Assembly: GCA_019279435.1 (NCBI GenBank)
Contig: JAAALK010000080.1
Span: 93,083,108 to 93,147,107 of the forward strand
Direction: 5' to 3'
From: Zizania palustris
Taxonomy: Eukaryota; Streptophyta; Magnoliopsida; Poales; Poaceae
Length of the DNA stretch: 64,000 nt
Each line of letters starts with the position of its first letter. Within the stretch, counting starts at the first letter, position 1. Positions 63,134 through 64,000 of the stretch are shown here, in pieces. Below the pieces are notes generated by a model. It had not been told where the DNA came from. It searched no databases and saw only the letters and a program-made list of their open reading frames with translations. The position numbers were made by a program, and so were the translations under genes.

Positions 63134-64000
63134 TCAAAAAACATTGCAGTCATTAGTATTATGTGAATGTGAATCATGCCACTTACAGTATGGATGTTTC
63201 TTTAACTCATCGGCAGGTGGAATGACATGACCCTTAGGTAACCTGAGAAGTTGACTTATTAAGAGAAAATCAAATATCAAACGAGTACTTGACCTCACTA
63301 GGTCAATTCTTTGTGGGGGATGGTCGTAACTCGGAGCAAGTGACAGGTTTATTCTTAGCGTTCCACACCCATTCGGCTGCATACATATCGGCTGAATCCT
63401 CCTCCTCCGATTCTTCCTCGTCGGAATGTTCCATGATGTGGATTTCAGCCCTAGGCTTGCTAAATGTCTTAATAAAGTTTTTATCTTTTGTTCGGCCATC
63501 CTAGACCGGAGCCAGCTGTAAAACTTGGCTAACTTCTAAAAAGTTTTGGTTATCTAACCTCTCTTTAATTTCGGAACGTAACCCATTAAAAGCTAGTTCC
63601 GCCAAGTCCCTTTCCAGAATATTAAGGCTAAAACATCGGTTTCTAGTATCCCTAAAACGCTTGATGTACTCACAGGCGCTCTCGCTAGATTTCTGCCTAA
63701 CCGATGTCAAATGTGAAAGCCTAAGTTCTGTCTCACCTGTGTAGAAATAATCATGGAATTTCCGCTCTAAATCATCCCACATTTGGATGGAGTTCGGCGG
63801 GAGCGCCGAAAACCAAGTGAAAGCGGTGCTAGACTGCGAGAGAGAAAATAGTCTAACTTCTAGAGCATCTATCCCACTAACTTCTCCACACTGTGCCAGA
63901 AATTGACTAACGTGCTCTAGTGTAGTTTTGCTACCCTCGCCATCGAACTTAGTGAATTCAGGGATTCTATAGCCGTGGGGTAGGGTATTGTGTCAAGATG
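63134..64000 (-). pseudogene. gag: Element F Gag, N-terminal part, open to the window edge
   Basis: From base 64000 leftwards the retrotransposon Gag domain reads IPEFTKFDGEGSKTTLEHVS, FTWFSALPPNSIQMW and YIKRFRDTRNRCF, down to a stop at 63501. A shifted frame continues with an acidic stretch, and a Cys-His motif (CKWHDSHSHNTNDC) lies at about 63140-63185. The start codon and 5' LTR are outside the window. Confidence 0.85.

Larger units (their letters stand above)
55986..64000 (-). mobile_element. Element F: Tat-type gypsy element, 3' part, rearranged
   Basis: The 3' LTR is on the left (55986-57268), followed rightwards by PPT, two direct copies of integrase, RT, protease and gag, all on the minus strand. 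The 5' LTR lies beyond base 64000. RT is close to that of element A, so F and A are the same family. RNase H domains are missing and the integrase block is duplicated. Confidence 0.9.

Noticed and set aside
1..64000. tRNA or rRNA genes
   Set aside because: Only short PBS complements to tRNA 3' ends were found; no cloverleaf or rRNA core was recognised by eye.

Overview
The window is plant genomic DNA made almost entirely of nested LTR retrotransposons. I see no convincing host gene, rRNA, tRNA or CRISPR array. The element types are Ty1/copia elements with Sirevirus hallmarks, Tat-type Ty3/gypsy elements with a second RNase H, and a CRM-type chromovirus. Together with the depth of nesting they suggest heterochromatin of a large-genome plant, most likely a grass. 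The species cannot be read from the sequence. Elements are lettered A to J here. Calls rest on LTR pairs, target-site duplications (TSDs), primer-binding sites (PBS), polypurine tracts (PPT) and translated motifs read by eye.

Layout. Element A (Tat gypsy, +) is the outermost host. It survives as RT-RNase H at 5659-7153 and a short tail at 44904-44982. Left of it lie a copia LTR remnant H (4523-5658) and, inserted in H, the 5' end of a Sirevirus-like copia element G (1-4517, minus). Element B (7154-44903, minus) is inserted in the RNase H of A. B has LTRs, PBS and PPT of the Tat type but no gag-pol. Its only gene is a multi-exon gene antisense to the element. Exon 4 of that gene was hit twice, by the complete Sirevirus I (11118-22141, minus; TSD GCCTC) and by the solo LTR J (22440-24432; TSD CCGAG). 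Downstream of the gene sits the CRM-like element C (25351-42486, +; TSD TCGTC), which lacks gag and most of RT. Inside the integrase region of C is element D (28755-40554, +; TSD CATGC), a Tat element with an unbroken 1798-codon gag-pol and LTRs that differ at one position by eye. Element E (44983-55985, +) is a decayed relative of D. Its right LTR is cut by element F (55986-64000, minus), a relative of A that lost its RNase H and carries a direct duplication of its integrase.

How the parts work together. Gag-pol supplies capsid, protease, reverse transcriptase, RNase H and integrase. The LTRs carry TATA boxes, and PBS and PPT prime the two DNA strands. D, E and B add a second transcription unit on the opposite strand, between the end of gag-pol and the PPT. 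It encodes a protein resembling the 'putative gypsy type transposon' (Transposase_28) family followed by a coiled coil. In all three copies it has its own upstream TATA box and introns at matching places. This conserved, intron-bearing antisense gene, and the pol-less element B that carries nothing else, are the most interesting content of the window.

Relative ages agree with the nesting: LTR pairs differ by about 1/496 in D, about 2% in C and I, and more in B. E and A are interrupted by many stops.
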